Assembly (NCBI GenBank): GCA_019916065.1
Contig: CM034240.1
Coordinates: 51,697,495-51,761,494 of the forward strand
Length of the DNA: 64,000 nt
Direction: 5' to 3'
Source of the DNA: Vitellaria paradoxa
Lineage: Eukaryota > Streptophyta > Magnoliopsida > Ericales > Sapotaceae
Shown here: positions 22,517 through 34,868 of the stretch, in pieces
How positions within the stretch are numbered: position 1 is the first letter of the stretch
Layout of the letters: every line of letters starts with the position of its first letter
Program-made: the position numbers and the translations under genes
Notes under the pieces: generated by a model
What the model saw: only the letters and a program-made list of their open reading frames with translations
Told to the model about the DNA's origin: nothing
Database searches by the model: none

Positions 22517-22944
22517 GATAACAAGAACCCACTAGTCCATAAGGGGGGCTGAAGACGGGGAAAGTGGGGCTGAAATCGACCGGTGACTTGAGGGGCCGCA
22601 GACGATTGGAACGGCGTCGTTTGGCTCGAACGCCATCGTCTGATAGCTGTTTCTTTTTTGTTCTTGTTTTGTTTTTTCCCGAGGCTACGTGATGTCTTGA
22701 GTGAGTTAGGGGCTAACCGGCGCGTTTAGCACCATTGCAGGGCAGTGCAGTTGTTGGTCCATTAATTTTGAGCAAAAGACACAATTATTCAATGATTTCA
22801 CATGATTTAAACAAATTATACTAAATTTTATCCGTAATAATCAATTATATAATTATACTTACTATTTACTGACTCGGCATCGGTACATAAACGCACTGGT
22901 TGGCCCTCAACTTTGTCTTGAGAGCCTTTTGAGGGAGAGTATTG

Positions 22945-24440
22945 AGATAATGGACAGAGGAAGTAGTCTCAAGTGTCTTTCGCGTCAGAATAGACAAAAT
23001 TTATAAATAAAAATAATAATTTTATTTGATTTAGTTAAAAAATAAAATAAAATAAAAATATTTCAAATATAATTAAATAACTTTTAACAACTTTGAATGT
23101 GTAATAAAATAAATATAAATAATTAATTAAAATAATTAATTTTTAATATTCTTGTTAAAAATATAAATATAAATAAATTTTATTATGATTTTTAACATAT
23201 TCTCTTGTACCAAACTAAGTTTAAGCGTTTTCATCAAAATTTGTAAAATTTTATTTACAAAAGGTGATTACATCTATTCAAATTATATACAACAATAAGA
23301 ATTTATAGTTTCATTAGTCTACCTTTGGATGGTAAAAAAATTAAAAAAGTACAAATTTTGGTGTTTTAGATGTTTGCTAAAACACCAAAACACAAAAAGT
23401 TATCTATAATTGCTAAGTTAGTGAGGGATATAATGGTTATTTTATTTTAATTAATTTAAAAATTATCAAAATTTTTACGAAATATACAACAAAAAGTTAT
23501 CAAAAGTTACTAAAAAATTAAAAATTTTTATTTGTTTTACTAGACACCTAAAAGTTATCTAAAGTTATTTAATCATATTTAAAATATTTTTTACTTTATT
23601 TTATTTTATTTTATTTTCTAACTTAATTACATAAAAAATTAGTTATTTTTAATATGATTAAAAAATAAAATAAATTATTTTATTTAAAAAAATAAAATAA
23701 ATAAATATTTTTAGTAACTTTTGATATCTTTTTGTGTAGTAAAAATTTTCGTAACTTTTGAATTGAATTAAAGTGAGATAACTATTATACCCTTCATCAA
23801 CTTAACAAAAAATTAATGTGTTAGCAACACGTCACATATGGTTATTAATAACTTTTGGTGTTTTACCAAATATTTAAAACAGCAGAAGTTGTTTTTTTTA
23901 ATTTTTTTATTCTCCAAACATGGGCTAACAAAACTACAAATTTTTGTTCCTATATATGCATAATTTTCCTTCATAAATAAATTTTTACAAATTTTGACAA
24001 AAAAACTTAAACTTATATGTTTGAAGTGACAAAAAGTGAAATAAAATGAGATAATTTGTGAGTTCGTTATTCGTGTAATGAAATAAAAAGTGAATAATTT
24101 TTAGAGATTTTAAAAAATTTTTGAAATTTTTCAATAATTTTTAGTAAACTAAATGAAATACAAGAGAATAGGTTAAAAATTATAATAAAATTTATTTATA
24201 TTTATATTTTTAAGAAAAATATATTAAAAATTAATTATTTTATTTTATTTATTTATATCTTTTATTACATACTTAAAAATTGTTAAAAATTACTAAATCA
24301 TATTTAAAATATTTTTTTATTTTATTTTATTTTATTTTCTAACTTAATCAAATAAAAAATAATTATTTTTATATGTAATTTTTTTTATTCTGGCACAAAA
24401 GTAACTAAAGACTGCTTTCTCCCTTAATTGTCTCGGAAAA
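22945..24440. repeat. Nested inverted repeat, outer arms
   Basis: 22945-23265 is the inverse complement, with some changes, of 23965-24440: AGTCT-AGT-CTTT-CAGAATA at the outside, then long AT-rich arms, then AAATTTGTAAA at the inside. A spacer-like family segment (24004-24135) interrupts the right arm. If transcribed it would form a long hairpin. Confidence 0.6.
23320..23935. mobile_element. MITE-like element nested in the inverted repeat
   Basis: Its two halves are inverse complements: CTTTGGATGGTAAAAAAATT on the left against the inverse of the right end near 23925, and GTTTT..ACACCAAAAC arms further in. The length is about 610 bp and the edges are GTTTGGA-like. No coding capacity. Confidence 0.55.
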
Positions 24441-24607
24441 AAAAAAAAAAAGAAAAAGAAAAGGCCATCAGACAATGGCGTTTGGAGCCAACGACGCCGT
24501 TCCAATTGATCTCAGCCGCTGATGTCAGGGGGTCGACTTCAGCAGAGGAGTCGGGGCTGAGGTCCTGCTGAAGTCGGAGGTGATTGCAGCGGCTACAGTT
24601 ACCTTAA

Positions 24608-25242
24608 CACGCCACCGGTTTGGTTACTTTTTGATAATCAAAGTAACTTCAAAGGAGCCTGCCCTTTTGTCACGACCCTCGAGAAAGAAAAGCAATTATT
24701 GGTATGGGTTCCATTCGGGTTTGCACCAAGAATTGTTGCGGTGGCCAAATAATTTCTCCCTTGGGTTAAGGGTAACTTTTTTGACAATCAAAGTAACACG
24801 CCGAATTACAAGGGTTACAGTGAAAAAATTCACTGTAGAAGTTATAATGAAAGAATGAATAGTTAAGATTTATTTATATTTAATTTAATATTTTTAATTT
24901 ATTTTAATTAAAAATATTTTCAAAATAAAAATAAAAATTTAAAAAATTTGATTAGAACATAATTAATATAGAATATTAATAATCATATATTATTAAAATT
25001 TAAATAAATCTTAACCATTCATTTTTCTAATACAGCTCGTGTAGTAGATTTCTTCGTTTAAGTCCCTTGAAACCCGTAACACGCCACCGGTTTGGTTACT
25101 TTTTGATAATCAAAGTAACTTCAAATGAGCCTGCCCTTTTGTCACGACCCTCGAGAAAGAAAAGTGATTATTGGTGTGGGTTCCATCCGGGTTTGCACCG
25201 AGAATTGTTGCGGTGGCCAAATAATTTCTCTCTTGGTTAAGG
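24608..25242. repeat. Direct repeat pair of about 160 bp flanking a MITE
   Basis: 24608-24770 and 25079-25242 are near-identical (from ACACGCCACCGGTTTGG to TTGGTTAAGGGTA). Between them lies an AT-rich inverted-repeat element. The repeats have no TG...CA ends, so LTRs are unlikely; a local duplication of 471-bp period is simpler. Confidence 0.75.
24815..25050. mobile_element. MITE-like element between the direct repeats
   Basis: The left GAATGAATAGTTAAGATTTA and the right inverse GAATGGTTAAGATTTATTTA form terminal inverted repeats of some 45 bp around an AT-rich core. No coding sequence. Confidence 0.55.
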
Positions 25243-25247
25243 GTAGA

Positions 25248-25345
25248 TCCGGTGCACCTATGTATCATATATCGTTGAATTAAATTTATGTCACTATATT
25301 GAGTTTGATCCAATGATTCATGGTACACTGGTGCACCGGACTTAT
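25248..25345. mobile_element. Short foldback element of about 100 bp
   Basis: The ends GATCCGGTGCACC and GGTGCACCGGAC are inverse complements. The match continues imperfectly inward (GTA-CAT-A-TC-TTG), giving a nearly complete hairpin. Confidence 0.6.
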
Positions 25346-26546
25346 CCCGATCCTTCTTCTTCCTTAGTGTGATGTTATTTTTAAAAGTAATGTCTTTTTT
25401 TTCATAAAAATAAAATAAATTGATGCTACAAAATTATGCTCCAATTAAATTAAAATAAAAAACACATATCATGATAGAATTTAACGTTTTTAATTTTTAA
25501 TTAATTAATACTATCTCAAAACACTCCAATATTTATTATATTGAATTTTCTAAATAAAAAAAAGAAGAATATTGATACTTGTCAATACAATTTTTTTTCT
25601 TGATATATAATTTTATATTGATCGTAAAAATTAATCTGCTGCCTCATTGGGCTTATGTCCTTGATGTAGGACCAATTTAATATTTCTTAAATTTTTTTAT
25701 TTAGTTTTATTCTCTATTTCATTAAAAATTTTATTAGTTATTTTTTGAGACAAAGGTTACTTGTAATACCAATAGAATTTGAATTAAATAAAAGATTCCT
25801 AGAAAACTTATAGGATTAGGCTTGTGATTAGTTTTTCCTATAAATAAAGACCTTTGTAAATACTTTTGATACAAGTCAATTATTATTTATTTTTTAAACT
25901 TATATATTAAGTTTTCTCTTAATTTTTTTGGTGGATTCCAAAATTTGATTTTATCGTTAAATAAGTTAATTTATCCTTACTTCACGTTGTATCGGTTCTT
26001 AGCAAATTTCTCTAAAACGAAAAGAATTTATAAAAACATATTTGAATGCTAAACAAAAATATATTTTTGAATTGCCCAAAAAATGTTTGAACACTAAATC
26101 ATGTGAGATTTATTTTATTTTATTTTTTATTCCCTCCTTTTCCCAGGGAATTGACAACGACATAGCAATTACAAAAACACCCAAACATTTTACTGTACAT
26201 AATTTGCTTACAAATCTTTAGAATGCAATAGCACGCCCTAATTATTTATCAAACCCTTGCACACAAGAATCAATTGGAAAGGGTAGAGTTAGCGCGATTT
26301 CAATGGAATGGGCAGCGGATCCGACCAAATTTGTTGGAAAATCGCTTAAGAAGGTTAGAATAAGTTTGAAATTAAAATTTAATATCAACACGGATTTGAG
26401 ATGAATTTACAATTTGTTTATAGAATACTTAATACTTATTTATTCTTATTAGATATTCTATTAAATATATTATATTATATACATTTAAACATTTAAGATT
26501 TTATTTATGAAATAGAAATAGCTAAACTTTGGATTAATGGCTATTT
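25346..26546. other. AT-rich spacer without genes
   Basis: I see no coding region. The stretch near 25830-25900 (CTATAAATAAAGACC and following) resembles an LTR promoter, but no ends could be set. Confidence 0.4.
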
Positions 26547-26915
26547 TGTTGGAATTAATTAATTTTTAATTCTCATAATTAGTTTTCTAATTAAAGTGAT
26601 CCATATAAGAATTTAAATTTGATAAGAAATTATTTAAAAAGTTATTATTGGTAAAAAATTGTGAGTTAATTTCCTAACCATATCTTACTTTGATGGACGG
26701 TAGAGATTAAATGATTAATAAAGAAATTGGGTCATTTCTCTCCCTATAAATAGTGAATGAATTCCATCAATTCATACACATTAAAATTACAATACATTAG
26801 GGTTTATAGGGTAAGAGAGAGAAACCCTAGTTTCCAAAAGGATTTTATTTTGTTGAAGGAGAAGATTCAAGAACAATAATTTTGAGATAATTTCCGCATT
26901 CAGATTTTTAAAACA
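26547..26915 (+). repeat. Possible solo LTR (copia-like)
   Basis: It starts TGTTGGAATTAATTAA and has a CTATAAATAG TATA box near 26743. It ends TTCCGCATTCAGATTTTTAA then AACA, a layout typical of copia LTRs. No target duplication is visible and no second LTR is nearby, so this rests on pattern alone. Confidence 0.35.
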
Positions 26916-27009
26916 TTGGTTTAAAGTATGTGTTCTTAATTATATTATGCAAGTAGGCAAAATATGTGAGTATCATGAAGATAAAGATCATTTATATTTA
27001 ATTAAATAT

Positions 27010-27140
27010 TGTGTGTGTTTGGATGATAAAAAGTGAGAAAAGTTGTGAGTTCGTAATGCGTGCAGTGAAATAAAAAAGTTGATATGATAGAAATTTTTAG
27101 AATTTTTTTTATTTTTTGGAGATGCCAAACGGTACCATTA
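27010..27140. repeat. Dispersed MITE-like repeat family member
   Basis: It shares GTGAG(A)A, GAGTTCGTAATGCGTGCAGT and GAAATAAAAAA blocks with 24004-24135 and 29534-29675. GTTTGGA-like edges on both sides suggest a hAT- or Mutator-type MITE. Confidence 0.5.
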
Positions 27141-27514
27141 TGTATTAATTTAATTATAAACTTACACATTTGACATGAATTATTTGACTGCAATTCAAAT
27201 TCCCTTGCGTCACAGTAATAAAAATCTTATTCAATTTGATCAATCGTAAACATTCTTAGATTTTAACATCAGCCGAGCTGACAACAACAGAGGTTGGAGA
27301 GAAACTTAGAGGTAGCGATTCGGTGCTCTCCTATAAATCGGATAAAAATTTAAGACCTTACCTATATACTGGTCATAAAAAATTTGCCATTTTCATGGAG
27401 CGTCAGAAACTAGCTAGGTGCAGATCATCAACAGAAGCATATTTCTTTTTTTTTTTTTTTTTTGTTTTTACTCTGCCTTATTAAAATTAATATTCTTCTT
27501 GTATTTAATATATA

Positions 27515-27700
27515 TAGAGCCTGTTTGGCGCAACAAAAATTGGTAAAAATCTATAAAAATCTCTATTATATTTTTACATATTCTTATTTTTTCGAAATTT
27601 AAAAAAAGTTCTAACACTTTTTAAAAAAAGTCGATAATTGGAATTCGGTTAATCGAATTACAAAATTTTCTTTGCTTTTATCACTACGGACTCTCAAACT
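27515..27700. repeat. MITE-like stretch starting AGAGCCTGTTTGG
   Basis: Its edge resembles the MITE-like starts at 4496 and 15965. The far end is not clear. The following interval to 28230 holds no gene that I can support; the short open frames at 27706-27949 look accidental. Confidence 0.35.
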
Positions 27701-28820
27701 ATCAAATGACACCCACTATGACTAATTTTTCTGGAGTTATTCTAACGAATTGTAGAAACTGTTCCAACGGATTCGCACCGCCAACTTTCGTTCAAACAGA
27801 TTGTAAAAACTGTTCGATGCCAGTCCACTTCCTAACTTTGTCCAAACAGCGCATGCAGTCTCATACTGAACGTATTTGGGATTCGGATTGCAAAGACACC
27901 GGATCCATGAAATACAAAAGGTATTTTTTATCTCCATTCTAACAGCCAACTACCAATAGACTTGTAAAAAAAAAAAAAAAAAAAACGTTCTCAACCCGCT
28001 TACTTTGAAAAGAGAAGTTGAGAAATTTCAAAACTCAAGATTCACCATGGCCAATACGAGCTTCTAATTATAGAAAATAAAAATAAAAAATGCAAATCAA
28101 TGGAAATATGAAAAAATATCTTTCAATTTTAGCACGAAAAGAACAAACGATGTGAAATGATAACGTTTCAAGTCCGATTTAATCTGTAAAGAAGTTATGA
28201 CTGTTACAAAATTTAATTCCTAGCTAATGTGAAAAATTTTCAGTTCCCAAACTATTGCCCCACTCTGTACTTTTCCATTAATATTATCATGGGTGCAATG
28301 GGTCAAAAGTTTTCCTTCCATGATTTTAATATGAATTTAAATGTATAATCAAAATAACCGACAAGAAATTAAAGGTAACGTTCAAAATCAAGTGGGGGCC
28401 AAAAAAACGACCCTGTCGCGCCAAATGCTGGCAGACTGAGTAGACGCAGAGGAGACCCCTTTCCATGTTTTTTACATATCAATCAGTTAATGTATTTGCG
28501 GGGTCCCTCTTTCATGTCTTTTCAGGGAAACACCCAACCTTCTCGACGGGGATAAATTTTCACCGCACGTAGTGGCTTTTCATGGGAACAACACAACCCC
28601 TCCATAACCATTATTGTGTTTATCAGAATATTATATGATCAAGGGCGGCCCTTGCTTCAGCCAAGTGTCCTCGAATGTTATTTATTTCTCATTTAATATT
28701 TATTAATTAATTTGTTCGTGGTAAATTTTCGTCACGACGAGAAAAAAGAGCCGGAGAAAAGTTCCTGACCGGAGGTTCTCCAAGGAGCAAATTATTTCAC
28801 ACCTAAAAAGAGAGAAAATT

Positions 28821-29080
28821 TTTTTTTTTATTTGTGCCATGCCCCTCAACATGTGCAGCAGTAAATCACGGACTCGCATAGCGGTGGGGAGTCGAACCCA
28901 CACCCAAAAATTGGATATGGTTCGTTCAGCCAATGAGGCCCGTCCTACCAACTTTTACTACGTTTTGTGCCAGGGAGACTGGCCCCAAGTTTTGTTAAAG
29001 AGGAGACTTAAACTTGAGACCTTGGGATAATAAGTCCCTAAATCCCAATTCAAGACCATCCCATCTAACTACTTGGAGTT
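28821..29080 (-). mobile_element. Probable dimeric tRNA-derived SINE
   Basis: On the minus strand it begins near 29080 and ends in an A-rich tail (28829-28819). Two tRNA-like halves are visible. The first (29080-28990) has TAGTTAGATGGGATGG and GGTCTCAAGTTTAAGTCTCC. The second has a TGGCTGAACG box A and an exact GGTTCGACTCC box B (near 28890). Both sides show AAAAAGAGAGAAA(A)TT (28805-28820 and 29083-29098) as a target duplication, and the duplicate locus near 35330 lacks the insert. Confidence 0.6.
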
Positions 29081-29533
29081 AAAAAAAGAGAGAAATTTAG
29101 TTAATAGGCAGTAAGCATACTTTAGATGTGTGTTTGTCTTTAGTATTTGTGAGTATAATTAAAAATAATGTTGACACCATTTTAATTTAACCAAAGTGTT
29201 TTGCCAACTCATTTACCTCTCCACTCTTACAATTGTGAGTGGCGGAGGACAGAACATTAAATACTAATGATGGCGTAAGTTACATGAATTGATATGGAAG
29301 TAATTGTTATGTAACATACTTTTCTCATCATTCATGCCCCTAAGATACTCGATAATAGCTTAAATTTTTTTTGATAATTTTATTTTATATCATATTTTAC
29401 GATTTGGTGTTCAGTGGAGTTATTTGGACCATAGTTAGTTGGTTAGATCAAAAGTGAGGTTAGTTTAAGCTAAGTTTGAGTTAATTTTAACTATGATTAA
29501 GTATGACAATTAACCTTCAAAAATTTCTTATTA

Positions 29534-29675
29534 AGGGTGAGTTTGAAATAAGATAAAGTGAGATAATTTAAGAGTTCGTAATGCGTACAGTGAAAGAAAA
29601 AATTAATGTGATATAAAGTTAATAAAAATTTATAAAATTTTTTAAAATTTATTTATAAATCAAATGGGACCTAAG
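29534..29675. repeat. Dispersed MITE-like repeat family member
   Basis: It contains GAGTTCGTAATGCGTACAGT with the same flanking order as 27010-27140. Confidence 0.5.
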
Positions 29676-30789
29676 TGTTGGAATCCTATTCAGACAAGGG
29701 ATTGATAAGATTCCTTGATCAGCTTCTCAAACTGATTAGACTCCGCAAGAGATTCCAATTGCGCAGGAGGGTACGTTGTGGGCTTTTCAATATTGACAGA
29801 AAGCAAGCTCAAAGGAGGAATCACAACTGTAGTACACCACGTGAGTTCCTTTAACTGAGTTTTGTAGTTATATACACGCGTTTATACGCCTTCACACAAC
29901 CACAAAAGCCTTCAAATTTCTCTTTTTTGTGGGCCATCGTCACTGGGCAACGCTTTCATTTCGTTTCTATTCGTCTAAGCAGAGGTATACCTCTTCGATT
30001 TTGAAATCTCGCATTCTGGTGTTTGTGCAGCTGTAGTAACTTGAATCTCGTAATTTTTTGAGTGAATAAATAGATATATATTATATTTTATTAATTAATT
30101 GAATAAAATATTTTTAAATTAATTAATTTAATGTTACAAAAGATTTAATTTTTCATGATAATTAATTTACTAAGTTATATTAACAAATATAATTTAATAA
30201 TAATTCATTATTTTACTTATTAAAATTAATTTAATTAAATAAAATATTTTAATATAAATTATTTTAGGAGGTAACTGTTACTTACTAAAACGATTAATTT
30301 AATAAAATAAATTATTTGTATATATAATTATTATTATTTGTAATTTTCCAAAAGTTATTAAATTAAAATTATTTATTTTAATAGTAAATTATTATTCTAT
30401 TTATAATTAATTTAATTTTATCAAAATAAATATTTTAATATATAATTATTATCTATTAAAAATAATTTTTTCTAATAAAATAAATTATTTTATCATAAAT
30501 TATTATTTTAAATTTAATAAAATAAATTAATTTAATATGTATTAAAAATAATTTTAGTTTAATAAAATATTTGAATAAAATAATTTATTTTATTATAATG
30601 TAACAAAAATAGAGAAAATATTGAAACTGGCTAAATATTTATAACAAAAACAAAGACAGTGAAAACATAATTTTTCTATTTACGTTTTTTTTTTTTTTTG
30701 TTAAGTTTTTATTTTTTGGAAATAAGAAAATAAAAATAAGTTTATTAAACACAAATTTGTTACAAATTTCAAAAAAATTATAAATATAA

Positions 30790-30885
30790 ATTAAAAAACA
30801 CAAGTCCAAACAAAGCATTCCCGGTGAAAAATGAATTCGTATACATATTGACAACAGCATCAAATGTCCCGTTATTTGATTAATA
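30790..30885 (-). pseudogene. PGG-region relic, copy in segmental duplicate 1
   Basis: About 85 bp resemble the exon-2 stretch of the ankyrin/PGG gene at 5535-5620 (CATATTGACAACAGCATCAA, ATGTCCCGT). It is too short and divergent to encode anything. It shows that the ankyrin/PGG cluster once extended this far. Confidence 0.5.
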
Positions 30886-31199
30886 ACAAATTAAGAATGT
30901 ACTATAGTGCGTTTACTGAAATGCTAAAATTGTCTAATTTGTATTTTTTATTTCTTGTTAATTTTTTGGGATGAATTCATCTGTACATGTAATTTTTTAT
31001 TTATTATGAAAATTTTTATATCCATCTCTTACGTCAATATCTGGAATTTGAAAATTCTTTTATTTCTTACGTTAATCTTCAAATTTTATGATTTTGTATG
31101 AAAATTTTCTTCTGTCAAAAAAATTATGTATCAGAACAAGGAGATAAAAATAAATTTAAATTTATTTTTTATTTTAAAAACAAGCTTAGAATTTTTTGA

Positions 31200-33529
31200 A
31201 TGCCTGAGACATAAAAAAAAAAAAAAAAAGCCCTTAGATGATAATATACAAATAATAAATTCCCTTAATTTTTTTTAAATATTTATATTAATATACATAT
31301 ATCATGTATCAGCTCCTTTGAATTTTAAAAAATATTACTCTCTCTTCTCAAAATATGAAAAGAAATTCTCTTAATCCCCTAACTCTCAAATTTGTAGATC
31401 CGCCACGTAACAGTCTTAAATAAACTTGCTATGTAGGATGATTTGCCTCTGATCATTACAGTGGTTTGATTCGGTGGATTTGGTTGGAAGAAACGGAAAC
31501 ACAATTTGAAACTATAATTCTTGTTTTGGTTACTGTGCATTGGAAAAATAAAGGAAGTAAAATAATTGCATGATTAGCGATGCTTATGAATCTAATAAAT
31601 TCGTGGTCTCAAATGAGGTAAATTTAATTACTTTATAGTTTGTTTCAAATTTAAGAGCCAATCTCAAGCCATTATGTGTTCAGATGGAAAAAAAATAATA
31701 TATATATATATATGTGTGTATTATAATATTTTAAAATAAAACAAAGTTTTTTTGATTTAATAAAAATGATTTCATTTTAGTTTAGTCACGCTATTCACTT
31801 CAAATTATAATATTTTAATCAAATGACATTATTTTGATTAATAAAATTAATTATTTGCAAGGATGAACTTGTGTCAAAATTATTATTTTTTTTTTCGTGC
31901 TGAACTCAAGTTTATAAAAAAATTTAAATATAATCTTATTTGTTCGAACTAATTAATTGTAAATCTATGTGAAGATTGAGATAAGTGTACTTCATACATT
32001 TTATTCACTTTATTTTTTATTTTATGACAAGATAATAGAAAGATTACTAACTCTTAAGTCATATAAAATACGTATATAAAATGGAAAAATGCATAAGGTT
32101 TATACATCATTATTGATCTATTTTGATGACAATAATTTTTTTTTTTTTTTGAAAAAAAGATTATGATCTCTTGCAATTTTAAAAATCCAAAAATGTAAAT
32201 ATTGAACTTAAATATTTTACATAAAACATCTATATGAGTTTTAATAAGCTAAAACTTAAGTCATGTGGACTGAATTACAACCGTATATATTTTTAATTAG
32301 AGTGACCTATTTGCACTACACAAATAACTTCTTACACTTCACTTTACTTTTTCATTAAATAGAATTATAAAACTATCCTTATTTGATTATTTATTCTTAT
32401 GTCTAATTTAAAATGACATAACTACCCTTCGTAAATAAAATATTTACAAATTTGAATAAACATCTTTAGGCCTACAAGATAATAGAAAAAAAGAATTATT
32501 TTTTAAAGACTAAAATAATTTTTATTTATATTTATATTTTTAACAATCATTTAAAAATAAAATTTATTTTATTTCATTTCATAATTTAATCAAATAAAAA
32601 ATCAATTTCTTTCATTCATTTTGTTTAAAAACGTTGATCATTTCAACTCTTATCATCATCAAGTCATTTAGTAAGGTATTATACCATTTTTCAATTCTGA
32701 TAATCTAGTAAATATATTTAAAAAATGTAGTGAAATAAAATGTAAGTGTGATAAATGTTAAAATTAGTAATTTATGAAAAAATGGTAAGAAAAAAATAAA
32801 TGCCAATAATATGATAAAAATTTAACAAAATTTTTTAAATAAATTGAAATGAAATAGTTATTTTTTTATTTGATTAAGTTATAAAATAAATTAAAATTTA
32901 TTTTTATATGATTTGTAAAAATATAAGTATAAATGAAAATTTAGTCTCTCAAGCTATTTTTCTTACATAAAACCTACAAATAAGATTACTTGTAAATTCA
33001 AATTTTTAATCGTCATTTACCGCTACTAACTTCTCTCACTTATCCTAAAAATGAATATATATTTTTTGTCCTCATCATTAATTTATGGAAAAAATAAATC
33101 AAACTATCAAAAAAATCTAAGTAATGAAATCAATGAACTGAAAATATTAACTTTTTAGTATATAGACAAATTCATCAAACGATGCATAAATATCATTCTT
33201 TAAAAAATTTAATTTAATTTTTTATAATAACAAATATTTTTTCTAAAAAAATTGAAATTAGTAATTTTTATCATAATAAAGTAATTCATATACATAAGTT
33301 GTCTTTTGTATATATTTAAAAGGTAATCATTTTTATTATAAAATAAAAGTATTTATAATATTATAATTATGTATTTTGTTGAGTTTTTGTATGACATTAA
33401 TAACATTATATGTATGTAAAATATGCAAAAAGATACGTGAATAATTATATAATTTTAATTAATAAAAAAATAAATTAGAATGTAATAGACTATTTATAAA
33501 TTGTAAATAAACTCATCCCCTTAATTAAC
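31200..33529. other. AT-rich spacer without genes
   Basis: No coding region, RNA gene or complete transposon is seen. A TA microsatellite lies at 31698-31713. Around 32340-32940 there is an inverted pair (TTTTTCATTAAAT... and its inverse, AT-rich) typical of a degraded MITE. Confidence 0.4.
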
Positions 33530-34572
33530 GTGGAAAATTTTCATCCCCCAAACTATTGTCCCACTCTGTACTTTCCATGATGTACGTCCGGATTTTCTAT
33601 TACCGGTTTTTCCTGGAGCGAAAACATGGAAAAATAAGAGCAAAATAATCATATCATTTTCTCGCCTTAAATCTTTTTCTCTCTTCCTCCCAAAATTATA
33701 AAATTGGACCATTTTAGGTCCCACATTGGACAATTCTACATTGCAGATATCATTAATCAAAATTATCATGAGTGCAATATCAAAAGTTTTCCCTTCATAT
33801 TTCAACGTAACTTTTATTTGATATGAATTCAAATGTATAATCAAAATACACGACAAAGAAATAGAAGTAACCGCTTGTATAGAAAAATTTTGATCCTCCT
33901 TATTTGCAGATTCCCTTCTCCCTTATTCCTATAAACTCTTTTTCAATTTAAATCTGTATATAAAAAAAAGGTCAAATAAAACGTTTGAAGTTAGTTTCTG
34001 ATTAAGAACTCTCTGATGGTTAAGTCAATTGCAGATACAATTAATAATCTTATGTAAATAAAGAAAGAGAAATAAAGTGATATAAAGAGAGAAGAGAGAG
34101 AGAAGAAAGAGCCTATACATTGAATACGTTTCTGTAATTTAAAGAGTGGGAGTCTGATATGCTTTATATTGATTTGATTACATAATAATAGTATTGAGTA
34201 TTGACAATGTAAGTTTTTGGACGCATGAAGAAGTGACTTTCTTGTAAATATTTTGTAAATTCTCTTTCTTGATACACTTGAGTGTAATAAGTAAAATAAT
34301 TATATGATATGACTATTAGAATATTTTTGTTTCAATCTAATTAGAGTATGCCCTCTTTGATTAGTTAGGGGTGTAATATTATAGTCGTGGATGTGCTATT
34401 GTGATCGGAGATATATATTTTGGTCGCACGCCTCCAAAATTAAGGGTGGCCAAAAAAGACTATGGCTCCATTGCAGCAAATGTCAAACTAATATCAATAA
34501 ACGCATAACGTTAATTAAAATTATCACGGGTGCAATAGGTCAAATGCTGGCAGACAGAGTACAGCAGAGGTG

Positions 34573-34868
34573 ACCTCTTCACGCGAGGGGGGCTGCAGTA
34601 GAGGGGTTACTGCAGCCGTTGCAGTAATTCAAAACGATGTCATTTTGATATTTTTTTTTTTCAAAACGACGTTATTTCACTTAAGTCTTCTATATTCAAA
34701 TATGAATTGACATATTTGAATATACATTCGAATGAAAAAAATATCATATTCAAATATGAATTGATGTATTTAAATATATAGATTTAAATAAAACAACATC
34801 GTTTTAAATAAAAAAATGACGAAACGATGTCATTTTGGATTTACTGCTTAACTGCTGCCCGCCGGGTC
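34573..34868. mobile_element. Foldback / small Mutator-like element
   Basis: Inverse-complementary ends contain GCAGTAA-TC-AAA and AACGATGTCATTTT-like blocks, and ACCTCTTC occurs on both sides as a probable target duplication of about 8-9 bp. Segmental copy 1 (near 28455) lacks the insert. The AT-rich core itself contains an internal repeat (ATTCAAATATGAATTGA twice). Confidence 0.5.

Larger units (their letters stand above)
22550..24590. mobile_element. Large inverted-repeat (Mutator-like or foldback) element with nested MITEs
   Basis: 22555-22690 and the inverse of 24440-24590 match well: both contain ATTGGAACGGCGTCGTT followed by a GGCTC-AACGCCAT-GTCTGAT-like run. Outside the nested insertions these look like terminal inverted repeats of about 130 bp. 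No transposase is seen. Target duplications could not be fixed by eye. The G-rich ends (GGGGGGCTG) resemble those of the element at 34573-34868, so both may belong to one family. Confidence 0.5.
28235..31200. repeat. Segmental duplication, copy 1
   Basis: It is collinear with 33530-38690: CCAAACTATTG-CCCACTCTG at the start, a GGGGTCCCTC block, a CAAGGGCGGCCCTTG block, CCGGAGAAAAGTTCCTGACC, then an AT-rich tail and a PGG relic. Copy 2 carries two large insertions absent here, and copy 1 carries a SINE absent there. Each therefore supplies the other's empty sites. No gene is seen. Confidence 0.75.

Noticed and set aside
24608..25242. The direct repeats as LTRs of a short retrotransposon
   Set aside because: They lack TG...CA ends, a primer-binding site and a purine tract, and the DNA between them is a MITE-like inverted repeat.
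27706..27949. Overlapping open frames of 78 and 70 codons
   Set aside because: No protein-like motifs, opposite strands mirror each other, and the region is repeat-flanked; probably chance.
28850..28960. A tRNA gene suggested by a box B-like GGTTCGACTCC
   Set aside because: No cloverleaf or acceptor stem is present; an A-rich tail and flanking duplications fit a SINE.
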